A stretch of 50,094 nucleotides of DNA, taken from positions 1 to 50,094 of the forward strand of contig JBBQGG010000015.1 in NCBI GenBank assembly GCA_038322815.1. Reading direction: 5' to 3'. The notes beneath the pieces were generated by a model. The model was not told where the DNA came from. It saw only the letters and a list, made by a program, of their open reading frames with translations, and did no database searches. Both the position numbers and the translations under genes were made by a program. This document shows positions 34,822-43,359 of this stretch, one piece after another. Position 1 is the first letter of the stretch, and every line of letters starts with the position of its first letter. Origin of the DNA: PALSA-1296 sp038322815 (GTDB taxonomy: Bacteria; Bacteroidota; Ignavibacteria; Palsa-1295).

Positions 34822-35976
34822 ATGTCATACTTATTTACATCAGAATCCGTCTCTGAAGGACATCCAGATAAAGTAGCCGATCAAATTTCCGATGCAGTTC
34901 TTGATGCAATATTAGCACAAGACCCTGAATCGCGCGTTGCCTGCGAAACATTTGTTACAACAGGCTTGGCTGTTGTCGGCGGCGAGATCACAACAAAAGC
35001 GTACATCGATATTCAAACGATTGCAAGAAGTGTTATCAATCGTATCGGCTATACAAAAGCAGAGTACATGTTCGACGGAAATTCATGCGGAGTACTTAAC
35101 GCAATTCATTCGCAGTCTCCTGATATTGCAATGGGAGTTGATACCGGCGGAGCGGGTGATCAGGGTATGATGTTCGGATATGCAACGAACGAAACGCCTG
35201 AGTTTATGCCTGCATCGCTTGTTTTTTCGCATCGTTTGGTAAAGCGCCTTGCCGATATCCGCAAGAATGAAAATGATAAAATGCCGTACCTCCGTCCAGA
35301 TTCCAAATCACAAGTTACAGTTGAATATGACGGACACGAAGTCAAGCGTGTGCATACTATTGTCGTCTCAACCCAGCATGATCCTGATGTGAAGCAGGAG
35401 ACAATTCGTAAAGATGTTATCGAGCATGTGATTAATAAAGTCATCCCTGCTAATTTGATGGGTGATGATATTATCATTCACGTCAATCCAACGGGAAATT
35501 TCGAGATCGGTGGACCGCATGGTGATACCGGCCTGACAGGACGCAAGATCATCGTTGATACTTATGGCGGCAAAGCTCCGCATGGCGGTGGCGCGTTTTC
35601 CGGCAAAGATCCTTCGAAGGTTGACCGCTCGGCTGCGTATGCTGCGCGCCACGTTGCAAAAAATATTGTCGCCGCAGAACTTGCCGATGAATGCACAGTG
35701 CAGGTTGCTTATGCGATCGGTGTTGCAAAACCCGTTTCGATCAACGTCACTACACATGGCACAGGAAAAATTGCCGACGAAGACTTGGAGCAGATCATTA
35801 AAGACAACGTTGATCTCACGCCGCGAGGAATTATCACACGTCTCGATCTAAAACGCCCGATCTATCAGGCAACAGCAGCTTATGGACATTTCGGAAGAGA
35901 TGAATTCTCATGGGAAAAGCTTGACCTCGTTCCCATCTTTAAAAAAGCTGCCGAGAAGATGATGATAGCGGCGTAA
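34822..35976 (+). CDS. metK: S-adenosylmethionine synthetase
   Basis: 384 residues, normal length. It makes S-adenosylmethionine, the main cellular methyl donor, from methionine and ATP. Signatures are TSESVSEGHPDKVADQISDA at the start, GAGDQGMMFGYA (phosphate-binding loop) and GGGAFSGKDPSKVDRSAAY. The three-domain alpha/beta pattern is intact. It is preceded by the palindrome at 34656-34773 and followed by a terminator, so it is probably transcribed alone. The riboswitch seen before metK in some phyla is not apparent here. Confidence 0.98.
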   Translation: MSYLFTSESVSEGHPDKVADQISDAVLDAILAQDPESRVACETFVTTGLAVVGGEITTKAYIDIQTIARSVINRIGYTKAEYMFDGNSCGVLNAIHSQSPDIAMGVDTGGAGDQGMMFGYATNETPEFMPASLVFSHRLVKRLADIRKNENDKMPYLRPDSKSQVTVEYDGHEVKRVHTIVVSTQHDPDVKQETIRKDVIEHVINKVIPANLMGDDIIIHVNPTGNFEIGGPHGDTGLTGRKIIVDTYGGKAPHGGGAFSGKDPSKVDRSAAYAARHVAKNIVAAELADECTVQVAYAIGVAKPVSINVTTHGTGKIADEDLEQIIKDNVDLTPRGIITRLDLKRPIYQATAAYGHFGRDEFSWEKLDLVPIFKKAAEKMMIAA

Positions 35977-36004
35977 GTAGTTTTGAATTATGAGTTATGA
36001 GTAG

Positions 36005-36029
36005 GGGCACATTGTATGTGCCCTTTTTT
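36005..36029. terminator. Bidirectional intrinsic terminator
   Basis: The stem GGGCACAT / ATGTGCCC (36005-36023) with a 3-base loop is followed by six T residues. It lies just after metK and just before the 3' end of the convergent pseudogene. Confidence 0.9.
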
Positions 36030-36031
36030 AT

Positions 36032-36845
36032 TTAATGCAGCACAATAATTTTCCTCATAAGCACCGCCCCTCCCGCATCAAACCTTAGATAGTACATTCC
36101 ATTCGGCAGATTATCGCAATCAAAGGGGATTGTGCCATCGCCACTTGCAGAAGGAAGAGAGGGAAGTTTTATAACTTCACGACCAGTGATGTCGAAGATG
36201 GATGCGTGAATGGGACATGTCACAGCAATGGTATGTAAGATTTACGTGAGCTGATATTGGGTTGGGGTTGATATCTATAAGTTTTTGAGCGGAAAAAAAG
36301 AAAGCTTTGACACTGCTTAAAGTACTATCAAATGTTACATCGTCGAGATAAAAAAAAATGCCTCCTCCATAAAAATTTGATGGGTTATTCACAAAAAATA
36401 ACATATAGAGGCTATCATTTGATGAAAACGTCGTATCGAGAGGAATAATAAGATTTACTGAGTATTTTGTCCATTCCTTCGATATTGGGAGAATAATAGA
36501 ATCTTTTGAACCCCCATGAAATTTAGTTGTATAAAAAAACTGTAAAGGAGTATTCGACGCATAATCAGCATGAAACCAAAAAGAAAATGACTTTATCCCT
36601 GAAGGAATTTTAAATCGGCTTGAAATAATATCTTGATATTGCAATGGATCAGTTGAGTATGCAAAACAATAATTTCCTTCATGAGCCCCCACTGAATTTT
36701 TTACTCAGCCGGGCTCACCAGAAGAAACGATCCATCCATCTGGTCGGTTACCAGTCCAATCCTCAAATCCTCCATTCAAAATTTGGGAATTTGCTTCTGA
36801 GATTGCGAAGCAGAGGAGAATGAATATGATGAGTCTGAATTTCAT
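36032..36845 (-). pseudogene. Degraded T9SS-cargo gene (stop plus frameshift)
   Basis: An ATG at 36845 starts a signal peptide (MKFRLIIFILLCFAISEANS), then ILNGGFEDWTGNRPDGWI. An in-frame TGA at 36705-36707 follows SSGEPG, where a Trp (TGG) is the natural reading, and the same frame goes on as VKNSVGAHEGNYCFAYSTDP and a carbohydrate-module-like beta-sandwich. Near 36225 a one-base frameshift occurs: the frame to 36177 loses the T9SS domain after INPNPISAHVNLTY, while the frame 36032-36223 carries the rest (HASIFDITGREVIKLPS, LPNGMYYLRF). Together these read as one T9SS type A cargo protein of about 270 residues. TGA is used as a normal stop elsewhere in the window, so recoding is not the explanation. 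The GTG-led internal frame at 36692 is not a credible gene. Confidence 0.85.
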
Positions 36846-36944
36846 GATACAAATATACAATAATCTGACTCCTTTCGTTGTTATACTCCGTTATTTATTG
36901 AATCCCAAAATCAAATAAATCTCATTAATCTCGGTTCAGACTGC

Positions 36945-37862
36945 ATGAATAAACAATACGATCTCACGGGTATCGGCGAATGCCTCATTGAGCTTTATGA
37001 GGATACTCGGCATAGCTATAAGCAGTCTATTGCCGGAGACATTTTTAATACGCTTTTTTATGCGTCACGATTGGGGCTAAAGACCGGATTTATCTCGAAT
37101 TTAGGTAGCGACGATTTAACGAGGAATATTTTAGAAGTTATGGATCGCGAGGGGATAGATCGAGCGTGCACAATTCAGTCGGATACGAAAACGAATGGCA
37201 TATATCTTATCTCAACCAATGAGTCGGGCGATCCACATTATTCATTTTGGAGAAATGAGTCGGCCGCGCGAGAGACATTGCAAACGATCGACCTAAGGAA
37301 ATTAGAAGAATATATTGCCGCATCGAAATATTTTCATTTCTCTGCCATAGCTCTTGCAATATTATATAAACGAGAAGTCTTAATTTCTCTTTTACAAAAT
37401 CTGCAAGGAAAGGTTAAAATTAGCTTCGACACTAACTTCCGCACAGGTCTTTGGGATGATATCAGCAAGCTAAAAACATTTATTGAATCATCTTCCTCTT
37501 TTGTTGATGTTCTCTTCGTATCCAAGACTGACGATGAGAATATCTTTGGTTCAAGAACTGCTGATGCTGCAATGAAGTATTATAGCGAACTCGGCTATAG
37601 ACTTATCATCTTTAAGCAGGGAAGTGATGATGTGTTTGCCTGGGATGGAACTGCAATCATTCAAGTGGCTACAATTCCTGAAGTAAGAGTTGTTGATGCC
37701 ACAGCTGCAGGCGATGCCTTTAATGCAGGGTTTATTTCTGCGCAAATTCGAGGGGAAAGCATTCGTGATTCAATATGTTTCGGAAATGAATGTGCCGCTA
37801 ATGTTATAGGAATAAAAGGTGCACTCAATATGTCATTTCGACCCAAGAGAGGAATCCCCTGA
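36945..37862 (+). CDS. PfkB-family sugar kinase (KdgK-like)
   Basis: 305 residues of the ribokinase/PfkB family, cytoplasmic ATP-dependent kinases for sugars. The family opening is GIGECLIELYED, and the substrate-side motif is GDIFNTLFYASRLGLKTGFI. The catalytic segment near the end reads VVDATAAGDAFNAGF with Asp257 as catalytic base; the usual GAGD anion hole is AAGD here, a mild variant. The pattern is close to 2-keto-3-deoxygluconate kinases, but fructokinase or others remain possible. The last ten residues (MSFRPKRGIP) and the stop codon come from the palindromic element at 37831-37933, so the natural C-terminus has been replaced. The alpha-mannosidase gene follows after 110 bases. Confidence 0.85.
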   Translation: MNKQYDLTGIGECLIELYEDTRHSYKQSIAGDIFNTLFYASRLGLKTGFISNLGSDDLTRNILEVMDREGIDRACTIQSDTKTNGIYLISTNESGDPHYSFWRNESAARETLQTIDLRKLEEYIAASKYFHFSAIALAILYKREVLISLLQNLQGKVKISFDTNFRTGLWDDISKLKTFIESSSSFVDVLFVSKTDDENIFGSRTADAAMKYYSELGYRLIIFKQGSDDVFAWDGTAIIQVATIPEVRVVDATAAGDAFNAGFISAQIRGESIRDSICFGNECAANVIGIKGALNMSFRPKRGIP

Positions 37863-37933
37863 GGTATGTTGAGAAACTTTTCTCTAAACCCTCAGGGGAT
37901 TCTTCACTGCGCTTCGCTCCGTTCAGAATGACA
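37831..37933. repeat. Nested palindrome overlapping the kinase 3' end
   Basis: The inner arms GAATCCCCTGAGG (37852-37864) and CCTCAGGGGATTC (37890-37902) are exact over 13 bases. The outer ends TGTCATTTCG and CAGAATGACA pair partly. It has the same core as 34656-34773 and 42545-42643, and it encodes the last residues and stop of the PfkB gene. Confidence 0.85.
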
Positions 37934-37972
37934 CGTAAAAAAAAGTAAAAGAAGAGATACGACTAAAGACTA

Positions 37973-40378
37973 ATGACTAACGACTGCTTTATGATTGGTA
38001 ATGCTCACCTCGATCCTGCCTGGATGTGGCGGCTCGATGAGGGATTTGAAGCGTTTCTGGCAACATGCCGCTCGGCACTTGATCGAATGGATGAAACTCC
38101 CGATTTTATATTTACTGCATCGAGTGCTGCGCATTATGAATTTGTCGAACAAACCGAGCCCGGTCTTTTCCTCCGGATTAAGGAAGCAGTTAAAACAGGG
38201 AAATGGTCAATAGTCGGCGGATGGTGGGTTGAATCTGATTGCAATATACCCGGCGGTGAAGCTTTTATCAGGCAGGGATTATACGGACAAAAATATTTTA
38301 AATCGAGATTCGGTATTACATGCAAAACGGGATTCAACATAGATTCTTTCGGTCATAATGCGAATTTGCCGCAGTTACTTTTGCATTGTGGGATGAGTTG
38401 TTATGTGTTCATGCGACCAGAAGAACATGAGAAAAATTTAGACGATGCCGTTTTCAAATGGAGGGCATTAAGCGGCGATGAAGTCACTGTTTACAGGTTA
38501 CCTTTGCATTATTCAAATTTCAAACAATCAGTTGCAGAGAAATTACAGAGCCTATCATCTTATCCTTCCTATAAGTCAAATACATCTTGGATGCTCTTCT
38601 ACGGTGTCGGCAATCATGGTGGAGGGCCAACAAAAGAACAGATCGCGCAGATCATCGCCGAACAAAATTCGAACAAAGATTTTAAAATTAAATTTGGCGC
38701 AGTTGATGATTTCTTTAATGCAATCGAAAAATGCAATATAGAGTTACCTGTTATTACTGATGAAATGCAGCCTCATGCCATTGGCTGTTATAGCGCACAT
38801 TCAGAAATAAAAAAACTCAACCGTCAAGTTGAGAATAATTTACTTCGCGCTGAAAAAATCTGCATCTTAGCTGAATTACATGTTTTAGATTATTCAACTA
38901 AATGGGAGAATTTCCATCAGGCATGGAAAAGTCTTCTTCTCAATAATTTTCATGACATCCTCGGCGGTGTCGCTATTAAAGAGGCATGTGATGAGGCAAT
39001 AACTCTTTATCATGAATCGCTTGCAATTGCTTCACGCGAAGAGCGCAAGGCTATTCAGGTTCTTTCAAATAATATTGATACTTCCGATGCGATTGAATCA
39101 CTCATTGTCTTTAATCCGCATCCTTGGAGGGTTAACACCCCGATTGAATTCGAACTTTGGCATCCCCAAGCAAGCGAAAAAGGCAATGAGTTGAAAAATG
39201 TTTCTCTGCAGGATGAAAGTGGGAATTCAATAGTCGCTCAAAAAATAGAATCTTCAGGAAAGATCAGCGGCGACAGAGTTCGTTTTGTTGCTGAAACGGA
39301 AGTATTGAGTTTCGTGTGGAAAAAATTGAAGATCGAACGGAATACTGAGCAGAAAAAAAATAAATCCACTATTAAAGCTTCAGAAAATGTTTTATCGAAT
39401 GGAATATGCGGAATAGTCTTCGATGGTGAAGTAGGCGAAAATATGGTTCAATATTATCCGGCTCAGGTATTTGCTGATGAATCTGATACGTGGGGACACG
39501 GCATCACGGGTTTTAATGAATCGAAAGGACTTTTCAAAGTTCAGAAGATCACAGTTCTTGAAAGAGGTCCTGTTCGCGGCAGAGTTCGGGTAGAAAGTAT
39601 TTATGGAAACTCTCGGATGGAGGAAGATTTTATTCTTTATGGAGGTGCGGATCACATCGAGCAACGAGTTTATCTCGATTGGAGAAAAACAAATTCCGTC
39701 ATGAAACTCCGTTATGCTCACGGATGCTCTGATCCAAATGGTATTTATGAAGTTCCTTATGGAATAATTGAACGCCCTATTTCAAAAGACGAAGTACCTG
39801 GAGGCTCCTGGGCTTTTATTCAGGATTCTTCGAAGGGAGTGGGGATTATTAATGATGCGAAATCAAGCTATTCATCTGACGAAAAATTCTTTTATTTGAC
39901 GGGTGCCAGATCTCCGCTTTATGCTCATCATGCTCCTCCTCATATACTCTCAGGTACAGAGCAAAAACGCTATCTTGATCAAGGCGAACAGGAATTTGTA
40001 GTAAAAATCGTATTGGGTAAAAAGAATTGGCGTGGCGCCGATATGCCCAAAAGAGCGATTGAATTCTTACAGCCGCCAATTATACATGTTGAAAGTTCAC
40101 ACCAAGGCTCAATAAAAAATAGCTCAACCGGTTTTGAAGTAAGTGCATCAAATATCACTATCCATGTGATAAAACGACAGTATGAAGGTACTGGTATTGT
40201 TATTCGGGCAGTCGAATCCATCGGCGATGAATCACTGGTTTATTTCAATTCAAAAGTCCTTTCCACTTCCTGGCAATCCCATTTCAGACCTTTTGAGGTA
40301 AAAACCTTTTCAATTGAAGGTGGCAAGTGTTTAGAAACAAACGGGATAGAGAATGCAATAAAAGTCAAAGAAATATGA
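37973..40378 (+). CDS. Alpha-mannosidase, GH38 family
   Basis: 801 residues with no signal peptide, so cytoplasmic. GH38 retaining alpha-mannosidases use a zinc ion and an Asp nucleophile. The zinc ligands are visible in GNAHLDPAWMW (His12, Asp14) and NNFHDILGG (His327). The nucleophile is Asp124 in GFNIDSFGHN. VGNHGGGPT (212-220) is also family-typical. The catalytic domain is followed by the usual beta-sandwich C-terminal part with FNPHPWRVNTPIEFEL. It likely trims mannosides or related glycans taken up by the cell. The adjacent PfkB kinase suggests a small sugar-utilisation unit, but no transporter or regulator is next to them. The ATG at 37973 gives the expected N-terminus; a later ATG at 37991 would also keep the zinc motif. 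Confidence 0.93.
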   Translation: MTNDCFMIGNAHLDPAWMWRLDEGFEAFLATCRSALDRMDETPDFIFTASSAAHYEFVEQTEPGLFLRIKEAVKTGKWSIVGGWWVESDCNIPGGEAFIRQGLYGQKYFKSRFGITCKTGFNIDSFGHNANLPQLLLHCGMSCYVFMRPEEHEKNLDDAVFKWRALSGDEVTVYRLPLHYSNFKQSVAEKLQSLSSYPSYKSNTSWMLFYGVGNHGGGPTKEQIAQIIAEQNSNKDFKIKFGAVDDFFNAIEKCNIELPVITDEMQPHAIGCYSAHSEIKKLNRQVENNLLRAEKICILAELHVLDYSTKWENFHQAWKSLLLNNFHDILGGVAIKEACDEAITLYHESLAIASREERKAIQVLSNNIDTSDAIESLIVFNPHPWRVNTPIEFELWHPQASEKGNELKNVSLQDESGNSIVAQKIESSGKISGDRVRFVAETEVLSFVWKKLKIERNTEQKKNKSTIKASENVLSNGICGIVFDGEVGENMVQYYPAQVFADESDTWGHGITGFNESKGLFKVQKITVLERGPVRGRVRVESIYGNSRMEEDFILYGGADHIEQRVYLDWRKTNSVMKLRYAHGCSDPNGIYEVPYGIIERPISKDEVPGGSWAFIQDSSKGVGIINDAKSSYSSDEKFFYLTGARSPLYAHHAPPHILSGTEQKRYLDQGEQEFVVKIVLGKKNWRGADMPKRAIEFLQPPIIHVESSHQGSIKNSSTGFEVSASNITIHVIKRQYEGTGIVIRAVESIGDESLVYFNSKVLSTSWQSHFRPFEVKTFSIEGGKCLETNGIENAIKVKEI

Positions 40379-40444
40379 CAGGTTATTTGTAACTTTAGTA
40401 CCTCGAAAGCGTTTTCTTAAGAGAGAAACACAGATTATATAAGA

Positions 40445-41119
40445 ATGCAGTTTGTAATGTCAGAAGGAAAGACGCGAAATAAAGGCGTGACCCTATCAGA
40501 CGAAGAACTATGGATCACCTTCCGCGAAGGCGATGATACTGCTTATACTCTGCTCTATTTTCGCTATGCTGACAGGCTTTATTCATATCTCAGACTTCTT
40601 ATCGGTTCGGGACCCGAGCGCCATAGTATCGAAGATGTTTTTCAGGAAACCTGGATTCGCGTATATCACGGAAGATTGCGGTTTGAAGTTCGAGATGCAG
40701 GTTCTTTTACAGGTTGGCTTTTTCGGATCGCTCATAATTATGCTATGGGTCTGATTCGTAAACCAAACCGAGTTACATCTTTTAATGAGTTTGCGGATGA
40801 TAAATTTCTATATAATTATGCATCGACAAAAGCTCAGGATACATTAAGTGATGATCGTAGCGCGGAAGAAATACTAGCTCTGTTGCGAAGCGTTGTTGAG
40901 GGTTTGCCGATCACGCTAAAGGAAATATACATACTTTCGGAGTTCGAAAGAATGAATATGGATCAAATTACGAAAACACTCGGTATTGCGAAGGCAAATG
41001 CGAAAGTACGGCTTTTCAGGGCACGGAAAATTGTCAGGCAAAAGATGATGGAAGCATTAGGCATTGATAAGACCTTTTCAGATAGTAGTGAAGGGCATGA
41101 TAACGTTATTGATTTATAA
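40445..41119 (+). CDS. ECF-type RNA polymerase sigma factor
   Basis: 224 residues. Region 2 is clear (DTAYTLLYFRYADRLYSYLR, then IEDVFQETWIRVYHG, then GSFTGWLFRIAHNYAMGLIR), as is region 4 (LPITLKEIYILSEFERMNMD, then QITKTLGIAKANAKVRLFRA). Between them is the short linker of ECF sigmas, with no region 1 or 3. It should direct RNA polymerase to a small set of promoters and be held inactive by an anti-sigma factor. The gene directly downstream (27-base gap) begins with an anti-sigma-like domain, so the two form a pair. The start may be the ATG at 40445 or the one at 40457. ECF groups of this kind in Bacteroidota often respond to envelope signals; the trigger here is unknown. Confidence 0.93.
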   Translation: MQFVMSEGKTRNKGVTLSDEELWITFREGDDTAYTLLYFRYADRLYSYLRLLIGSGPERHSIEDVFQETWIRVYHGRLRFEVRDAGSFTGWLFRIAHNYAMGLIRKPNRVTSFNEFADDKFLYNYASTKAQDTLSDDRSAEEILALLRSVVEGLPITLKEIYILSEFERMNMDQITKTLGIAKANAKVRLFRARKIVRQKMMEALGIDKTFSDSSEGHDNVIDL

Positions 41120-41135
41120 GAATAGTAGTATTTTT

Positions 41136-41140
41136 AGGAG
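41136..41140 (+). promoter_or_regulatory. Ribosome binding site of the anti-sigma gene
   Basis: AGGAG lies 6 bases before the ATG at 41147. Strong Shine-Dalgarno sequences are rare in this window, so the anti-sigma protein may be translated efficiently relative to the sigma factor. Confidence 0.75.
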
Positions 41141-41146
41141 ACGATT

Positions 41147-42535
41147 ATGACTGAAGAAAGAATATTAGATTTCTTAGACGGAAACTTAGGAGCTTCGGAA
41201 GAAGAAGAACTACTGCACCGTCTTGCCGTTTCTCCGGAACGCCGGAATTTACTCAAGCAGCATCTTCAGATGCGTGAACTTACTGCTTCACTTGCTCGCA
41301 GGCAATTCGTCCCCGTTCCAAAGATGGTAACGGCATCGCTTTTTACGACGCTTGCTGCTAATGGTTATGCAGGCCCACATATTCCTTCTGAGCTAAATCA
41401 GAAGGAATCTCTGGTTGCTTCGCTGGAAAAAAATCTCGATAAATCGGCTGAAAAGATAGTTGCAGCAAAGAGCGTGCTTCATTTTGGCAGATCACTGGTT
41501 ATTGCTTCGATCGTTTCATTTCTGATGGGAGCAGCCATTCTTTATATGTTAATGCCGGAAGCCCGGCAGGATAAATTCGCAGCGTCAGTATCGAATATCT
41601 TTAGAGGTACAAGTACGACTCCTATTTCAGCTTCTCTTTCCTTACAGTCGCCAAATGTTTCTATTCCAGATCAACAGTCAGTTACTAATTTAAGAACCAA
41701 TAATAATTCCGCAATAAGGAGAAAGAAATCGGAGGCAAGTGTTAGAAATTCACTGCTCACTAATAGAGTTGAAGCAAACTTCATTCCTGTAACCGAGCTA
41801 ATAAGCAGTAATGATCTTGCTGAAAATTTCCCTGCGAATTCTCAGAAAGTGGCAAATATATCAACGGTTGATTGCAAAATTCCGCTTGCTGTCACTTTAT
41901 CTTCTGACATACATGGAACGCCAATGACGGTAAAAACCCCATTCGATCCTGTAAATTATAACGAACATTCCGACCGTTCTTTTTTAGAAAGATTTACATT
42001 CTCGTTCCGTGCCGGAGAGGGCAAGGCTCCGGGTAATTCACAAGCACTGAGTGGTTCTTTAATTGAGGCGCGTGCATCGTATGACATTTCTGATTTATTA
42101 GTTGCTAAAATTTCCATAGGAAGTTTCATGCCTTACGAAACTCAGGCAATTACTGCGAAGCCCGGATTTAATAATGATGGTATTCCCTTATTACAGCTAA
42201 GTTCTGTTCTCCAATATAAATATATGATGGGAGCTGAAGTCGGTGCAAAGTTCAATATGTTCAATGCCCCCTTCGAAATCAGCGGAGGATTCATAACCGA
42301 TCTCAATGGAAGTATTGTCCCCCGTGCCGGATTTTTTACGAGCCTCGCAGTGAACGATAATTTTAGCATGAATCTCGGCGTTGAAGGAATGATCTATACT
42401 CATGATATTCGCTCTTCGATCCGGAGCGCGCAAAATTCTTTCGTCGGAGTTCATCCGCTTCTTATCGGTTCACTTCAGGAAAAAGAATCGACCGGTTTTA
42501 TAGGACCTGCAATTGAAATGGTATGGCGTTTCTAA
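41147..42535 (+). CDS. Anti-sigma-like protein with C-terminal barrel-like domain
   Basis: 462 residues. Residues 1-55 resemble the short helical anti-sigma domain (EERILDFLDGNLGASEEEEL, then LHRLAVSPERRNLLKQHLQM); no zinc HxxxCxxC is present. A single hydrophobic segment at about 117-136 (SLVIASIVSFLMGAAILYML) should cross the inner membrane. A Ser/Asn-rich linker (about 140-280) follows, then about eight amphipathic beta strands (FTFSFRAGEG, ARASYDISDLLVAKISIGSF, YKYMMGAEVGAKFNMF, FEISGGFITDLNGS, NLGVEGMIYT) ending in IGPAIEMVWRF with a terminal Phe, as in outer-membrane barrels. One polypeptide could thus link the sigma factor, inner membrane and outer membrane. Proteins with an N-terminal cytoplasmic part and C-terminal barrel domain next to rpoE-type sigmas are annotated in Bacteroidota, but I know of no characterised mechanism. 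Confidence 0.72.
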   Translation: MTEERILDFLDGNLGASEEEELLHRLAVSPERRNLLKQHLQMRELTASLARRQFVPVPKMVTASLFTTLAANGYAGPHIPSELNQKESLVASLEKNLDKSAEKIVAAKSVLHFGRSLVIASIVSFLMGAAILYMLMPEARQDKFAASVSNIFRGTSTTPISASLSLQSPNVSIPDQQSVTNLRTNNNSAIRRKKSEASVRNSLLTNRVEANFIPVTELISSNDLAENFPANSQKVANISTVDCKIPLAVTLSSDIHGTPMTVKTPFDPVNYNEHSDRSFLERFTFSFRAGEGKAPGNSQALSGSLIEARASYDISDLLVAKISIGSFMPYETQAITAKPGFNNDGIPLLQLSSVLQYKYMMGAEVGAKFNMFNAPFEISGGFITDLNGSIVPRAGFFTSLAVNDNFSMNLGVEGMIYTHDIRSSIRSAQNSFVGVHPLLIGSLQEKESTGFIGPAIEMVWRF

Positions 42536-42544
42536 TAATGCATT

Positions 42545-42643
42545 GTCAATCTGAACGGAGTGAAGCGTTGTGAAGAATCCCTTGAGGTTTATCAGTCAAC
42601 ATCAATCCAAACCTCAGGGGATTTTTCGTTCCACTAAGAATGA
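42545..42643. repeat. Nested palindrome, CCTCAGGGGATT family
   Basis: The inner arms AATCCCTTGAGGTTT (42576-42590) and AAACCTCAGGGGATT (42609-42623) match with one mismatch. The flanks CAATCTGAACGGAG and TTCCACTAAGAATGA resemble the right and left ends of the 37831-37933 element. It ends 2 bases before the lipoprotein ATG at 42645. Confidence 0.8.
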
Positions 42644-42644
42644 T

Positions 42645-43340
42645 ATGAAAAAAGTATTATTTCTTCTAACCTTGATTTCTTCTTTTTCTTCATGCGTTCC
42701 ATCTCCAACTGAGAATGTTAATGTGTCTCCTATATTCGTTGAACTTCATTCCTTCTATACACCTCAGAAAATCACTCAAACATTCCTTTGGCATTTTACA
42801 CCTCACGCTCCCATGAAAGATTCGGCGTATTTCCTTGAATATTTTGGAATCAACTTTCGAAAGACTCCGGAAGGAATTTTGCCATTATCGCTTTTCGGAA
42901 TTTCAGATACGTTGAGAAAAGATTCTATAATAAACGAAGGTTATATTTCAGATTCTCTTATAATGATGTATTATGGCAATGCATCTGATCCTCTTACACC
43001 AAGGATAGTGCTATTACTGGATACGCTGAAAGTTGGAGCAAACTGGATTGCAGCGGATAATTTTTTGACGAAAAATGGTGCAAAGGTTGGGATTAAAGCA
43101 GTAGTGGAAAATTATTATTCGGAAACACAAGCCGGAAAGAGTACTTATAAAGATGTTTATTTAGTCTCCTATACTTCTTCTCTCGAAGGAACCCAAATTC
43201 CTTTTGAACCTCAATATCAAAATGGAGCCCGACTCGATATTTATTACGCACGAGATATAGGTGATATCCTCGAAATATGCAAAGATTCGAGGGATTCAGT
43301 TGTCTTCAAAAATGAACTTGTTGAAACTCGCCTCCGCTAA
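42645..43340 (+). CDS. Putative lipoprotein, family not recognised
   Basis: 231 residues from the ATG at 42645 (MKKVLFLLTLISSFSSCVPS). The frame is open back to 42570, but that extension is encoded by a palindromic repeat and is rejected. The signal ends in FSSC, so Cys17 may be lipidated, although the -3 Phe is not ideal. The mature part is beta-rich (FLWHFTPHAPMKDSAYFLEY, LDTLKVGANWIAADNFLTKN, GAKVGIKAVVENYYS, then VYLVSYTSSLEG, LDIYYARDIGDILEI). This resembles the general layout of small Bacteroidota lipoproteins made of beta-sheet, but no known domain is evident to me. It sits between the sigma/anti-sigma pair and yceD and could be regulated by that sigma, which is speculation. Confidence 0.7.
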   Translation: MKKVLFLLTLISSFSSCVPSPTENVNVSPIFVELHSFYTPQKITQTFLWHFTPHAPMKDSAYFLEYFGINFRKTPEGILPLSLFGISDTLRKDSIINEGYISDSLIMMYYGNASDPLTPRIVLLLDTLKVGANWIAADNFLTKNGAKVGIKAVVENYYSETQAGKSTYKDVYLVSYTSSLEGTQIPFEPQYQNGARLDIYYARDIGDILEICKDSRDSVVFKNELVETRLR

Positions 43341-43359
43341 ACTCCGTTGAATATCTTCA

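Noticed and set aside
36705..36707. In-frame TGA as possible selenocysteine or TGA-as-Trp recoding
   Set aside because: TGA ends several normal genes here (for example the PorU-like gene, fabD and the alpha-mannosidase), and the same gene also has a frameshift, so decay is simpler.
37831..37933. Palindromes near metK and the kinase considered as ordinary terminators
   Set aside because: They lack a proper T-tract, have nested arms and recur with the same core at several loci, so a dispersed element is more likely.
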